Assembly: GCA_016298065.1 (NCBI GenBank)
Contig: JAEDDN010000005.1
Coordinates: 1 to 64,000 of the forward strand
Origin: Oscillospiraceae bacterium
Lineage (GTDB): Bacteria > Bacillota > Clostridia > Oscillospirales > Ruminococcaceae
Direction: 5' to 3'
DNA: 64,000 bases
The notes under the pieces were generated by a model, which saw only the letters and a list, made by a program, of their open reading frames with translations, had not been told where the DNA came from and did no database searches. The translations under genes were made by a program, and so were the position numbers. Shown in pieces: positions 7,465 to 15,641 of the stretch; position 1 is the first letter of the stretch, and each line of letters opens with the position of its first letter.

Positions 7465-8748
7465 TTATCCTATATATTCCTTATAATTTTCATTATAAAG
7501 CTCAGGTCTTATTATTGTCAACCGCAACATATTAAGCGCCCTTAAGCACGCCGACTCTCTTATATAATCACGCTCGTTTTGATATCTTGCAAAAAAGCAC
7601 CTTTCGCACCAGCACTTATTATCGTGAGCGACACAAATATATACTGTACCTACGGGCTTTTCTTCGCTTCCGCCCGTTGGCCCTGCGATACCGGTAATGG
7701 ATATGGCGTAATCGGCTTTACTTTTTTTAATCAGTCCCAACGCCATTTCGCAGGCAGTCTGATAGCTTACTGCGCCGTAAGTTTGGAGCGTTTTTTCGCT
7801 CACACCTAAAATAAGCTCTTTTATTCTGTTGGCGTAGGTAACTGCTCCCATTTCAAACACCTTGGAAGCACCCGAAATATCGGTTATCTGCGAAGCTAAA
7901 AGCCCGCCTGTACAGCTTTCCGCCGTGGCTACGGTTTTATTTTGGCTTGAAAGTAAGCTGACTACGGCGTTTGGCATACTTATAATATCTACACCGTAAA
8001 TTAAGCTGTCAAGCCTATCATAAAGCTTTTTAATCATACCTTCGATAAGGGTATTTGCCTCTTTTTCGGTTTTTGCCTTTGCGGTAACCCTTATCAGCAC
8101 CTGACCTGTTTTTGCATAAAGCGCAACGGTCGGGCTTTTTGACGCTACCAAATCCTCTATCTTTTCCTCCAGCGCAGACTCCCCTATGCCGTAAACATAA
8201 AGGCTCTTTGACGCTATTACTTCACTGCTTTTTTTAATAAGGTACGGCTTTACGCTTTTATAAAACATCGGTACAAGCTCTCTGGGAGGTCCGGGGAGCA
8301 ATATAACGCATTTGTCGCCGTTTTCTATTATAAAGCCGGGTGCCGTACCCTTGTCGTTATTTAAAACTATTGCGCCCTCGGGAACATACGCTTGCTTTAA
8401 GTTATTGTCGGTCATAACCTTGCCGCCACGCTCAAAAAACGCTTTTAGCTCATTTCCTATCTGCTCGTCGTAATGAGCGCTTATCCCCAGCACCTCGCAG
8501 ACAGTTTCCTTTGTTATATCGTCGGTGGTGGGTCCAAGGCCTCCTGTTATAAACACCATATCGCTTCGCTCGAGAGCAGTTTTTAATATGCTTTTAAAGC
8601 GTATATCGTTATCGCCGACAGCGGTGTGATAATATACGTTTATGCCTAAAGCGGCAAGCGACTCGGACAAAAACTTTGAGTGTGTGTTTAAAATGTTTCC
8701 TAAAATTATCTCTGTTCCTACCGATATAATTTCTGAATTAAGGCTCAT
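7465..8748 (-). CDS. cinA: CinA family protein (NMN amidohydrolase / ADP-ribose pyrophosphatase)
   Basis: The 427-residue product has an N-terminal MoaB/Mog-like domain (SVGTEIILGNILNTHSKFLS, GGLGPTTDDITKE) and a C-terminal CinA domain (VATAESCTGGLLASQIT, ITGIAGPTGGSEEKPVGTVY). This is the standard two-domain arrangement. The family recycles nicotinamide mononucleotide and is named for competence or damage induction. A GTG at 8757 is also possible, but that GTG lies inside a GGTGAT Shine-Dalgarno-like stretch serving the ATG at 8748, so I used the ATG. It follows thiI with only about 20 bp between, in the same run as the cysteine desulfurase. Confidence 0.92.
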   Translation of the reverse strand: MSLNSEIISVGTEIILGNILNTHSKFLSESLAALGINVYYHTAVGDNDIRFKSILKTALERSDMVFITGGLGPTTDDITKETVCEVLGISAHYDEQIGNELKAFFERGGKVMTDNNLKQAYVPEGAIVLNNDKGTAPGFIIENGDKCVILLPGPPRELVPMFYKSVKPYLIKKSSEVIASKSLYVYGIGESALEEKIEDLVASKSPTVALYAKTGQVLIRVTAKAKTEKEANTLIEGMIKKLYDRLDSLIYGVDIISMPNAVVSLLSSQNKTVATAESCTGGLLASQITDISGASKVFEMGAVTYANRIKELILGVSEKTLQTYGAVSYQTACEMALGLIKKSKADYAISITGIAGPTGGSEEKPVGTVYICVAHDNKCWCERCFFARYQNERDYIRESACLRALNMLRLTIIRPELYNENYKEYIG

Positions 8749-8769
8749 CTTTATCACCGTACCTAAAAA

Positions 8770-9948
8770 CTAATCGTTTGACTGGATTTGCTTCATTTTT
8801 ACGTTTTTGACTGCTTTTTCTACAAGCGGCGCAAAATCAAAGCTATTTTGGTCGTCTATTACCTTTTGTAAATCGGGCTTTGTCTTAGGGTGTTTGGGCG
8901 TAAATACCGTACAGCAATCCTCATAAGGCAAAATCGAAGTTTCAAAGGTGTCTATTTTTCTTGCGATTTTAACTATATCGTCCTTGTCAAGCCCGATAAG
9001 AGGTCTGAACACAGGCATATCGCTTACGTTATCGGTTGCAACTATTGCGCCTATAGTCTGGCTTGCCACCTGACCCAAGCTTTCGCCCGTTACAAGAGCA
9101 GATATATTGTTTTCTTTAGCAAGCTTTATCGCTATTTCCATCATAAGCCTGCGCATAATAATGGTAAAAAGCTCCTCTTGGCAGTGGTTTTTTATTGCCT
9201 CCTGAATTTCGGTAAACTCAACGCAGTAAAAATGTATTCTGCCCGAATATTCGGAAACCTTTTGACATAAATCCTCAACCTTTTGAAGCGCTCTGTCGCT
9301 CGTATACGGCGGACTTACAAAGTGTACTGCGTGAAGCTCAAGTCCTCGCTTTGCCATAAGATATGCCGCAACAGGCGAATCTATACCTCCGCTGATAAGT
9401 ACCATAGCCTTGCCCGAGCTTCCCACAGGCATACCGCCTGCGCCCTTTATTGCTTCGGCGTAAACGTAAGCCGCATAATCCCTTACCTCAACCGTTACCG
9501 TCACCTCGGGGTTGTGGACGTCTACTTTTAAATGGGGATACGCCTCTAAAAGCGCACCGCCAAGCTCGGCTTGCAGCTGCGGTGAATTAAGCGGAAAGCT
9601 TTTATCCGCACGCTTTGCCTTAACCTTAAAGGTTTTCGCACCCATTAGGTCATCTTTTACATATTCTATGGTGTCCTTCTTAATAATTTCAATGTCTTTC
9701 TCAGTCGAAAGAGCCCTGGAAAAAAGCGAAATTCCGAATACCTTTTTAAGCCTTTCTACTGCGTCGTCAAGGTCTGCGTCAGAGCTCTTAGGCTCAATAT
9801 ATATCGTTGACTGCGCACGGTGAATGTTAAATTCACCCGATTTTTTAAGTCGCCAGCGTATGTTTTTTATAAGCATATTTTCAAAAGTCGCCCTGTTTAA
9901 GCCTTTTAGGGCTATTTCGCCTGTCTTTACAAGTAAAATTTCCTGCAT
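8770..9948 (-). CDS. thiI: tRNA 4-thiouridine synthase ThiI (short form)
   Basis: The 392-residue product has the ThiI N-terminal ferredoxin-like region, a THUMP RNA-binding domain (about residues 60-165) and a PP-loop ATPase with SGGIDSPVAAYLMAKRG near residue 187. It adenylates U8 of tRNA and accepts persulfide sulfur; in many bacteria it also feeds thiamine thiazole synthesis. There is no C-terminal rhodanese domain, as in Bacillus, where a dedicated cysteine desulfurase supplies sulfur. The gene just upstream on the same strand (18-bp gap) is a cysteine desulfurase, which fits that pairing. AAGGAG precedes the ATG. Confidence 0.95.
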   Translation of the reverse strand: MQEILLVKTGEIALKGLNRATFENMLIKNIRWRLKKSGEFNIHRAQSTIYIEPKSSDADLDDAVERLKKVFGISLFSRALSTEKDIEIIKKDTIEYVKDDLMGAKTFKVKAKRADKSFPLNSPQLQAELGGALLEAYPHLKVDVHNPEVTVTVEVRDYAAYVYAEAIKGAGGMPVGSSGKAMVLISGGIDSPVAAYLMAKRGLELHAVHFVSPPYTSDRALQKVEDLCQKVSEYSGRIHFYCVEFTEIQEAIKNHCQEELFTIIMRRLMMEIAIKLAKENNISALVTGESLGQVASQTIGAIVATDNVSDMPVFRPLIGLDKDDIVKIARKIDTFETSILPYEDCCTVFTPKHPKTKPDLQKVIDDQNSFDFAPLVEKAVKNVKMKQIQSND

Positions 9949-9966
9949 TTTTATTGCTCCTTGTTT

Positions 9967-11097
9967 TTATTTTAACTTTATAAGAGTTTTTATGCCAAGC
10001 TTTAGTCTATCTACAAGCTCGTCTATATCGGATTTTTGAGTATCCTTGCTAAAGCTTATTCTGAGCGCCGTATCTATTTGCTTATCATTACAGCCAAGCG
10101 CCTTTAAAACATAGCTTTTTTCGCCCTTTGCGCAGGCTGAACCGCTGGAAACAAAAATGCCGTATTGCTCTAAAAAGTGAAGATTTACCTCCGAGCGCAC
10201 ACCCTTTACCGATATATTTACTATATACGGCACGCAGTTTTCGTTAGAGTTAACGCTTACTTCCTCTATTTCCGAAAGTCTTGAGATGAGATAATTTTTA
10301 AGCATATTGTAATGCTCTAAATTTTCCTTTATATCAATGCTCTCTACCGCCGCCGCAAAAGCGCAGATAAGCGGTACGCTTTCGGTACCCGGTCTGATAC
10401 CCTTTTGCTGACCGCCGCCGTATAAAAGCGGAGTTAACCTAACTCCCTTTTTAATGTATATAAGACCTATCCCCTTAGGCGCATAGGTCTTGTGACCGCT
10501 TGCGCTTAAAAGGTCTATCGGCGAGTTTTTTAGCTTTATAGGTAGCTTGCCGAAAGCCTGTACAGCGTCAACGTGATAAATAACGTCGGGGGTTTTTCTC
10601 TTTACCGCCTTGCCGATTTCGTCTACGGGCAATATTAAGCCTACCTCGTTATTTACAAGCATAGTCGATACCAGTATCGTTTTGTCGTCTGTTGCGTCAT
10701 AAAAATCCTCGGCGTTAAAGCTGCCGTCTTTGCCCGGCTTTATTGTTACCACTTCAAAGCCCTGCGTTTCAAGATACTTTACCGCTTGCAAAACCGAGGG
10801 GTGTTCTATTTGAGTTGTTATTATCTTGTTGCCGACACGTTTTTTTGCGAATGCCGTACCTATAATGCTCATATTATTAGACTCTGTAGCGCAGGAGGTA
10901 AAATAAATTTCCCTCTCGTCACAGCTTAGAGCATTTGCAAAAACCCTCTTAGCGTCGGTTATAAGCTTTTCGGCTTCAAAGCCTTTTTTATGAAGCGATG
11001 AGGGGTTTGCGTACTGCTCGCTCATAGCATAAACGCTTGCCCTTATAGCTTCCTCGCACACCTTAGTAGTGGCGCAGTTATCAAGATATATTTCCAT
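9967..11097 (-). CDS. Cysteine desulfurase (NifS/IscS family), ThiI partner
   Basis: The 376-residue PLP enzyme removes sulfur from cysteine as a persulfide. Visible motifs are YLDNCATTKV at the N-terminus, CATESNN, the cofactor stretch HVDAVQAFGK, the PLP lysine in SASGHKTYAPKG (near residue 200), GGGQQKGIRPGTE and the catalytic cysteine in SSGSACAKGEKS (near 322). The short, flexible loop and the direct linkage to thiI suggest it is the tRNA-thiolation enzyme (like Bacillus NifZ) rather than the main iron-sulfur cluster SufS. TAGGAG precedes the start. It heads the desulfurase-thiI-cinA-srtB-spoIID run. Confidence 0.93.
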   Translation of the reverse strand: MEIYLDNCATTKVCEEAIRASVYAMSEQYANPSSLHKKGFEAEKLITDAKRVFANALSCDEREIYFTSCATESNNMSIIGTAFAKKRVGNKIITTQIEHPSVLQAVKYLETQGFEVVTIKPGKDGSFNAEDFYDATDDKTILVSTMLVNNEVGLILPVDEIGKAVKRKTPDVIYHVDAVQAFGKLPIKLKNSPIDLLSASGHKTYAPKGIGLIYIKKGVRLTPLLYGGGQQKGIRPGTESVPLICAFAAAVESIDIKENLEHYNMLKNYLISRLSEIEEVSVNSNENCVPYIVNISVKGVRSEVNLHFLEQYGIFVSSGSACAKGEKSYVLKALGCNDKQIDTALRISFSKDTQKSDIDELVDRLKLGIKTLIKLK

Positions 11098-11116
11098 TTA
11101 ATTCTCCTAAAAGTTT

Positions 11117-12040
11117 TTAAACCGATTGTGCAAGTGCCACCAAAACGGGCATTGTGATGATTGAAAGCAAGGTGGAAAGCGCCACCAAATTTACCGAAAG
11201 CTCAACGTCCTGCTCATACTTTGAAGCAAACATTGTGGTCATTGTGGCAACAGGTGCGCTTGCAACTATAGTGGTTGCGATTAAAAGCTCTTTGTCTGCC
11301 TTTAAAAATACCATAACGCCGAGCGTGACAAGCGGTATAACCACAAGCCGTAAAAATATCGCAAGATAACTGCCTGCGTCTTTAAGCGCCTTTAAAAGAT
11401 TTGAGTTTGCAAGATAATATCCTATAATAAGCATCGGCACAGGGGTATTAAGCGCCGAAAGATGCCCTATAGGCGAGGAAATAACCTCCGGCAAGCTTAT
11501 CGGCAGTACAAATACCAAAATGCCTATTACAAGGCCTATTATACCTGGGTTTAGGATTAACTTTTTGCCCGACAGCATCTTTTTATCTCCGCTCATACAC
11601 AAAACGCCGTAGCTCCACACCAAAAGGTTAAACACCGCAACAAACGTAGCGCCGTAAAATACGCCTATATCGCCGAGTATCGCCTGTTGTAAGGGTAAGC
11701 ACATAAAACCTGCGTTTGAAAAAGCTGTACCGAAGCGCAAAACACGTCTGCGTGCTAAATCCTTACCCTTAAACACAATCATCGGCAGTACTATCGCAAA
11801 GATATGTAACAAAAAAGCTGCGAGTATGCTTATTAAAAGCTGTTTTAGCATAGCTACCTCAAACTCTCGCATAAACGACTTTATTATTACGCAGGGCGTT
11901 GCAAGATAAAGCACAATATCGGTACAAACCCTTATTCCGTTTTCCTTAATTAGTTTTGCCTTTGTAGCAATATAACCTACTCCGATTAAGATAAACAGTA
12001 CCCCAACCTGACAGGTTATCGTCAAAAAATTTTCAAGCAT
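11117..12040 (-). CDS. AEC-family transporter (auxin efflux carrier type)
   Basis: The 307-residue integral membrane protein has about ten hydrophobic segments in two five-helix halves split by a short loop near residue 150 (CMSGDKKMLSGKK). Family signs are LATPCVIIKSF in the first half, FGTAFSNAGFMCLPL, LNPGIIGLVIG and PVPMLIIGYYLA in the second. The AEC family exports small organic anions such as malate; the substrate here is unknown. AAGGATAAAG precedes the ATG. Same strand as the desulfurase operon, 19 bp upstream, so it may be the first gene of that transcript. Confidence 0.88.
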   Translation of the reverse strand: MLENFLTITCQVGVLFILIGVGYIATKAKLIKENGIRVCTDIVLYLATPCVIIKSFMREFEVAMLKQLLISILAAFLLHIFAIVLPMIVFKGKDLARRRVLRFGTAFSNAGFMCLPLQQAILGDIGVFYGATFVAVFNLLVWSYGVLCMSGDKKMLSGKKLILNPGIIGLVIGILVFVLPISLPEVISSPIGHLSALNTPVPMLIIGYYLANSNLLKALKDAGSYLAIFLRLVVIPLVTLGVMVFLKADKELLIATTIVASAPVATMTTMFASKYEQDVELSVNLVALSTLLSIITMPVLVALAQSV

Positions 12041-12124
12041 TTTTTATCTTTATCCTTTATTTTTAAGTTACCTTTAATTATACAAAAATATCGGGGTTTT
12101 GTAAATAATTACTGTGCCTTGCAA

Positions 12125-12163
12125 AAAATATCCCGATATGCAAAATGCATATCGGGATATAGC
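12125..12163 (-). terminator. Terminator after the small 85-residue gene
   Basis: TATCCCGATATGCA, AAA, TGCATATCGGGATA: a perfect 14-bp stem. On the minus strand it is followed by ATTTTTTGC, so it most likely ends the gene at 12167-12424. Confidence 0.88.
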
Positions 12164-12166
12164 TTT

Positions 12167-12424
12167 CTATCGTCCGAATAGCAAAAGTGCCGCCGAACCG
12201 CCTGCCACAGCGGAGAGTAAAAACGAAATCCCCTTAAACACCTTTTTCTTTGCCGAGGATTTAAATGCAACTCCCGTTGTGACCGACGAAATACATTCGT
12301 CCGCTTTTGCAGTAAGCACCTGCTGAGAGCATTTTGAGGCAGGGTTTACAAATAAAATTATCCTGTCAAAATATTCGTTTTTGGGGTTTACCTCTATAAT
12401 TCTTTTGTTTACGCCTTTTATCAT
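12167..12424 (-). CDS. Small protein of unknown function with C-terminal membrane segment
   Basis: The 85-residue product starts MIKGVNKRIIEVNPKNEYFDRIILFVNP, has a Lys-rich middle and ends in a hydrophobic stretch (about residues 64-84) with Gly/Ala. I believe small proteins opening MIKGVN...IEV...FxxxILFV occur in other Clostridia, but I cannot name a function. An upstream GTG (12433) is in frame; the ATG at 12424 has AAAGGG at good spacing and is preferred. A strong terminator follows. The upstream non-coding region carries the repeated DnaA-box-like array described separately. Confidence 0.6.
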   Translation of the reverse strand: MIKGVNKRIIEVNPKNEYFDRIILFVNPASKCSQQVLTAKADECISSVTTGVAFKSSAKKKVFKGISFLLSAVAGGSAALLLFGR

Positions 12425-12433
12425 TTTTAACAC

Positions 12434-12755
12434 CCTTTTTCCTTTTTTAGTAGGCCAAACGCCTTAAAATGTAAATTTTATCTCTTCGGTAAAATTTTGG
12501 GCAAGAAAAAAGGAAAATATACAAAAAGTTATACTAATTTCTGTTGAAAACGTGTTGAAAGAGGTTGAAAGTTTAAATTTAACTGTTGAAAAGTCTGTGG
12601 AAAGTGTGGAAAAGCGCGGTAAATCCACACCGAGAAATTTTGTTCCCAGATGTGAATACATTTTTTTACAGATACAAAGAGTATATCTTACTTGACACTT
12701 GAAAATTTTTGCACACAAAGTGAATATTATAAGGACACTTTCACGGCTAAAAAGC
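12434..12755. other. Intergenic region with phased repeat array
   Basis: No convincing gene. A 104-codon open frame on the minus strand (12464-12778) is low-complexity Phe/Ser/Thr and overlaps the M50 gene, so I reject it. The notable content is the array at 12542-12613. A TATAAC-like sequence on the minus strand just past the array may belong to a promoter for the small downstream gene. Confidence 0.6.
12542..12613. repeat. Array of six 9-bp DnaA-box-like words in helical phase
   Basis: Words start at 12542 (TGTTGAAAA), 12553 (TGTTGAAAG), 12563 (GGTTGAAAG), 12584 (TGTTGAAAA), 12596 (TGTGGAAAG) and 12605 (TGTGGAAAA). Spacings are 11, 10, 21, 12 and 9 bp, close to whole turns of B-DNA. The last word differs by one base from TGTGGATAA, the reverse complement of the consensus DnaA box; the first differs by two. 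Read on the minus strand they are TTTTCCACA and TTTTCAACA. This looks like a cooperative protein-binding array. Confidence 0.7.
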
Positions 12756-13352
12756 CTATTTATCGGCCGTAAGCTCACTTATAAGCGCATACACAGCTAA
12801 AATAACAAGCGAGAAGTTGCCCTTACTTTTTATAAGCACTATAATTCCGCCGAAAAACAAGGTGCACAGCGTAAGCGTTCTAACGATGTTAACAATCCTT
12901 TGGGCTTTAGCCAACGGCAAAGTCGCCTCAAAAATAAGCCCGAGTATCTTACCTCCGTCAAAGGCGCTAAGCGGCAAAAGGTTTATAACCCCCAAGATAA
13001 GATGTCCTGCCGCAAACACGCTTATATAGTTTATTTCTCTTAAGCTAAAGCTAAGGCACAAAAACATTATAAAGTTAGCGATACTTCCTCCCAGTAACAC
13101 TAAAATTTCTTTTTTGATGCTTATGTCACATGCGCCCTGCTCCATTTTTATACCGCAAAGCTCAAACGATACTTTTTCGGGCGCATAGCCTATTAAAAAA
13201 AACACTATAAGGTGCCCTAATTCGTGAATAAGGCTTGCTAAAAAAAGTATAAGCCCATATCCCGATTTATCACACAGCAAAAACAAAGTAAGCGTTGCGA
13301 CAAACAAAAACTTTATTTCTAAGGTAAAGTCCTTAAAGCTTATCTGAAGCAT
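12756..13352 (-). CDS. M50 site-2 protease, SpoIVFB-like
   Basis: The 198-residue membrane protein has several transmembrane helices, the zinc motif HELGH near residue 43 and the second conserved motif NLLPLSAFDGGK near residue 122, which supplies the third metal ligand. These are the two catalytic signatures of intramembrane metalloproteases. The immediate upstream partner is a membrane-anchored M23 protein, the same arrangement as spoIVFA-spoIVFB, where SpoIVFB cleaves pro-sigma-K in the mother cell. No CBS domain is present, although the C-terminal CBS domain is normal for SpoIVFB, so it may be a short relative. The start lies one base after the upstream stop, with no own Shine-Dalgarno, implying translational coupling. 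Confidence 0.85.
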   Translation of the reverse strand: MLQISFKDFTLEIKFLFVATLTLFLLCDKSGYGLILFLASLIHELGHLIVFFLIGYAPEKVSFELCGIKMEQGACDISIKKEILVLLGGSIANFIMFLCLSFSLREINYISVFAAGHLILGVINLLPLSAFDGGKILGLIFEATLPLAKAQRIVNIVRTLTLCTLFFGGIIVLIKSKGNFSLVILAVYALISELTADK

Positions 13353-13353
13353 A

Positions 13354-14184
13354 TCATATATTTATTATGTGCTTTGGGTTAAAGTAAACGCCGTTTAGCG
13401 AAGCGCCGAAGTGCAGATGATACCCCGTAGACACTCCCGTACTTCCGACGTAGGCTATGACCTCGCCTTGACTTACGCTGCTGCCCTTTGTTACCGCCAC
13501 ACTTTCGCAGTGGGCATAAAAGGTTTTTATGTTAGTCTTGTGGGTTATCTCAACATAGTTACCGTAGCCGTCGGAATATCCCGTATCGCTTACAACGCCC
13601 GAAGCGACGGCGTAAATATTGCTGTTTTGTGCGCTTGCAAGGTCAACGCCGTAATGAAATTCGGTTTGGTTTGTTATAGGGTGTAGGCGAAAGCCAAACG
13701 GCGAGGTTACGTTTATGGTATCAAGCGGTAATATAAAGCCCTCATTTGCCGTAACCGATGTAAGCGTTGCCTTGGCAGGTACCTCTCCGTCGGGTATTAC
13801 GTTTGGCTGTCCGCCCTGCGCCGAATCCGCCGAGTAAGCGTTTTCCTCTTTAGAAAGTGTTTCGTCGCTTTCACTTTGTCTTACGGTATCTTCGCTATCC
13901 TCGGCTTTGTTGTCCGCCGATAAAAAGTCGCTGAAAACACCTGCAAGCTTTTTTGCCGTGGCTGTCGATTTATCTGTACTTATTTCTTCTTTTAAGCTAA
14001 GCTCTACGCTTGCGTACTCGGATTTACAAAAAGTATTTAAAAGCACCATACCGATAACAATGATAAGGCACAGTATAATCTGAAAGGTAAGTGTGGAAAA
14101 AAAGCCGTTTGAATAGGCTTTTTTAGGCTTTATATCGGCTTCGTCGGGAGTGGAGACGATATTTTCCTCGCTTAAATTATCCAT
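13354..14184 (-). CDS. Membrane-anchored M23 (LytM) peptidase-like protein, SpoIVFA/SpoIIQ-like
   Basis: The 276-residue product has one transmembrane helix (about residues 29-50), an acidic Ser/Glu-rich linker and a C-terminal LytM domain. The domain contains FGFRLHPITNQTEFHYGVDLA (His and Asp ligands in HYGVD) and GVSTGYHLHFGA (HxH), so the zinc site looks intact. In Bacillus SpoIVFA the domain is degenerate and anchors SpoIVFB; in clostridial SpoIIQ the zinc site is kept. Coupling to the M50 gene favours a SpoIVFA-like role. GGAGG precedes the ATG. No clear sporulation-sigma promoter was recognised upstream. Confidence 0.8.
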   Translation of the reverse strand: MDNLSEENIVSTPDEADIKPKKAYSNGFFSTLTFQIILCLIIVIGMVLLNTFCKSEYASVELSLKEEISTDKSTATAKKLAGVFSDFLSADNKAEDSEDTVRQSESDETLSKEENAYSADSAQGGQPNVIPDGEVPAKATLTSVTANEGFILPLDTINVTSPFGFRLHPITNQTEFHYGVDLASAQNSNIYAVASGVVSDTGYSDGYGNYVEITHKTNIKTFYAHCESVAVTKGSSVSQGEVIAYVGSTGVSTGYHLHFGASLNGVYFNPKHIINI

Positions 14185-14324
14185 TTATTCTGCCTCCTTA
14201 TAAAAGTAATTTAGGTATTTAATATATATTCTTTAAAAAGTTAAATATGTCCTATTTACTTTTTTTAGGGATTGTGCAATAATGAACTAAAGGTTAAATA
14301 TTTGACAAAAAAGAAGGCTTTTTA

Positions 14325-14945
14325 ATGAATATTTTAATTGTCGGCTGCGGTAAGGTAGGCGCAAGACTTGCAAACGTTCTTTCCAAAGAAGGTCACGACG
14401 TTTCGGTAGTCGACGCAGACGAAACAAAATTTGAATATCTTGACAGTGATTTTTCGGGCTTTACCACTACGGGTATACCGATTGACGAGGACGTGCTTAA
14501 AAAAGCCGGCATACAAAACTGCGACGCAGTAGTGGCACTAAGCGAAAACGACAACGTAAACATTATGGTGTGCCAGCTTGCAAGAGAAATCTTCGGCATA
14601 GAAAATTCCCTTGCAAGAATATACGATTCCTCCCGTGAGGACGTATTCTCGCATTTCGGCATAGATACCGTTTGCCCTACAAATTTAACCGTTGACGCCG
14701 TAAGGTCTGCGGTTATCGAGGGGCATAAGCCAAAGGTAATGCACTTGGGTTGTCATACCGTTTCATTTGTCACGGTTCAAAGCCCTAAAAACATTATCGG
14801 CAACAGCGCAAGAGACCTTGAATTTGACGACAATCAGGTTTTGTTTGGCATAGAACATTCCGACGGAGCAATGACGCTTTATAACGGTCAGAATATCCGC
14901 ATACAGCCGGGCGACAAGCTGATAGTATCTTATGTTGTGGATTAG
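14325..14945 (+). CDS. trkA: TrkA/KtrA-type potassium uptake regulator, first copy
   Basis: The 206-residue product starts with a Rossmann RCK_N domain (MNILIVGCGKVGARLA, the GxGxxG dinucleotide site, and DVSVVDAD ending the second strand) and ends with an RCK_C (TrkA-C) domain from about residue 135 with IQPGDKLIVSYV. Such subunits gate Trk/Ktr potassium channels in response to nucleotides. It is followed 18 bp later by a second TrkA; in Escherichia coli both halves are fused in one chain. No TrkH/KtrB channel gene is adjacent, so the channel must be elsewhere. Confidence 0.9.
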   Translation: MNILIVGCGKVGARLANVLSKEGHDVSVVDADETKFEYLDSDFSGFTTTGIPIDEDVLKKAGIQNCDAVVALSENDNVNIMVCQLAREIFGIENSLARIYDSSREDVFSHFGIDTVCPTNLTVDAVRSAVIEGHKPKVMHLGCHTVSFVTVQSPKNIIGNSARDLEFDDNQVLFGIEHSDGAMTLYNGQNIRIQPGDKLIVSYVVD

Positions 14946-14963
14946 CAAAAAGGAGACATTGTA

Positions 14964-15623
14964 ATGAAGGTTTTGATTGTTGGCGGAGGAAAGCTCGGTT
15001 ATTATCTTGCTACCACCTTGTTGGAGCACGGACACGAGCCGACTATTATAGAAATTAAAAAGAGTGAATGCACCCGTATAGCAAACGAACTGGATATACC
15101 GGTTGTTTGCGGCGACGGTACCTCCATAGAGGTTATGGAAAGTGTTGAAGCAGACGAAATGGACGCATTTATCGGCGCAACCGGCAAAGACGAGGACAAT
15201 CTCATTTCCTGTCAGCTTGCAAAAAAGATGTTTCACATACCCAAAACGGTGGTTATGGTAAATAACCCGAAAAACGTGCTGGCTATGAAAAAGCTCGGCT
15301 GTGACAACGTAATCTGCGGTACCGAAAATATCGCAAGACTTGTTGAGCGAGAGGTTGATTCAAACCGTATAAAACAGCTTTTAAGCTTAAATAAGGGCGA
15401 AGCAAATATTGCAGAGCTTTTGATTCCCGATAACTTTAAGTTTAATAAGCGCACCCTAAGCGATCTTGACATTCCGGAGCAAGCTGTAATTATAGCAATA
15501 TACCGTGACGGCAAAACCATAATTCCAAGAGGTAATACTCAAATTCTCTGCGGCGACAGAGTTTTGGTTATGGCTATGAAAGACGCTCTGCACGATCTTG
15601 TTAAGCGTTTAAGGCTCGACTAA
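14964..15623 (+). CDS. trkA: TrkA/KtrA-type potassium uptake regulator, second copy
   Basis: The 219-residue product repeats the arrangement of the preceding gene: MKVLIVGGGKLGYYLA (GGGxxG), the acidic residue closing the second strand in PTIIEIKK, GATGKDEDNLISCQLAKK, and a C-terminal RCK_C domain ending CGDRVLVMAMKDALHDLVKRL. AGGAGAC precedes the ATG. Tandem copies usually assemble into a mixed octameric gating ring. The lipoprotein gene follows at 18 bp, so the three genes form an operon. Confidence 0.9.
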   Translation: MKVLIVGGGKLGYYLATTLLEHGHEPTIIEIKKSECTRIANELDIPVVCGDGTSIEVMESVEADEMDAFIGATGKDEDNLISCQLAKKMFHIPKTVVMVNNPKNVLAMKKLGCDNVICGTENIARLVEREVDSNRIKQLLSLNKGEANIAELLIPDNFKFNKRTLSDLDIPEQAVIIAIYRDGKTIIPRGNTQILCGDRVLVMAMKDALHDLVKRLRLD

Positions 15624-15641
15624 GAGGCCGGAGGATTTAGC

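Noticed and set aside
12464-12778. 104-codon minus-strand frame overlapping the M50 gene
   Set aside because: Composition is Phe/Ser/Thr low-complexity, it covers the repeated array, and no Shine-Dalgarno or similarity is visible.
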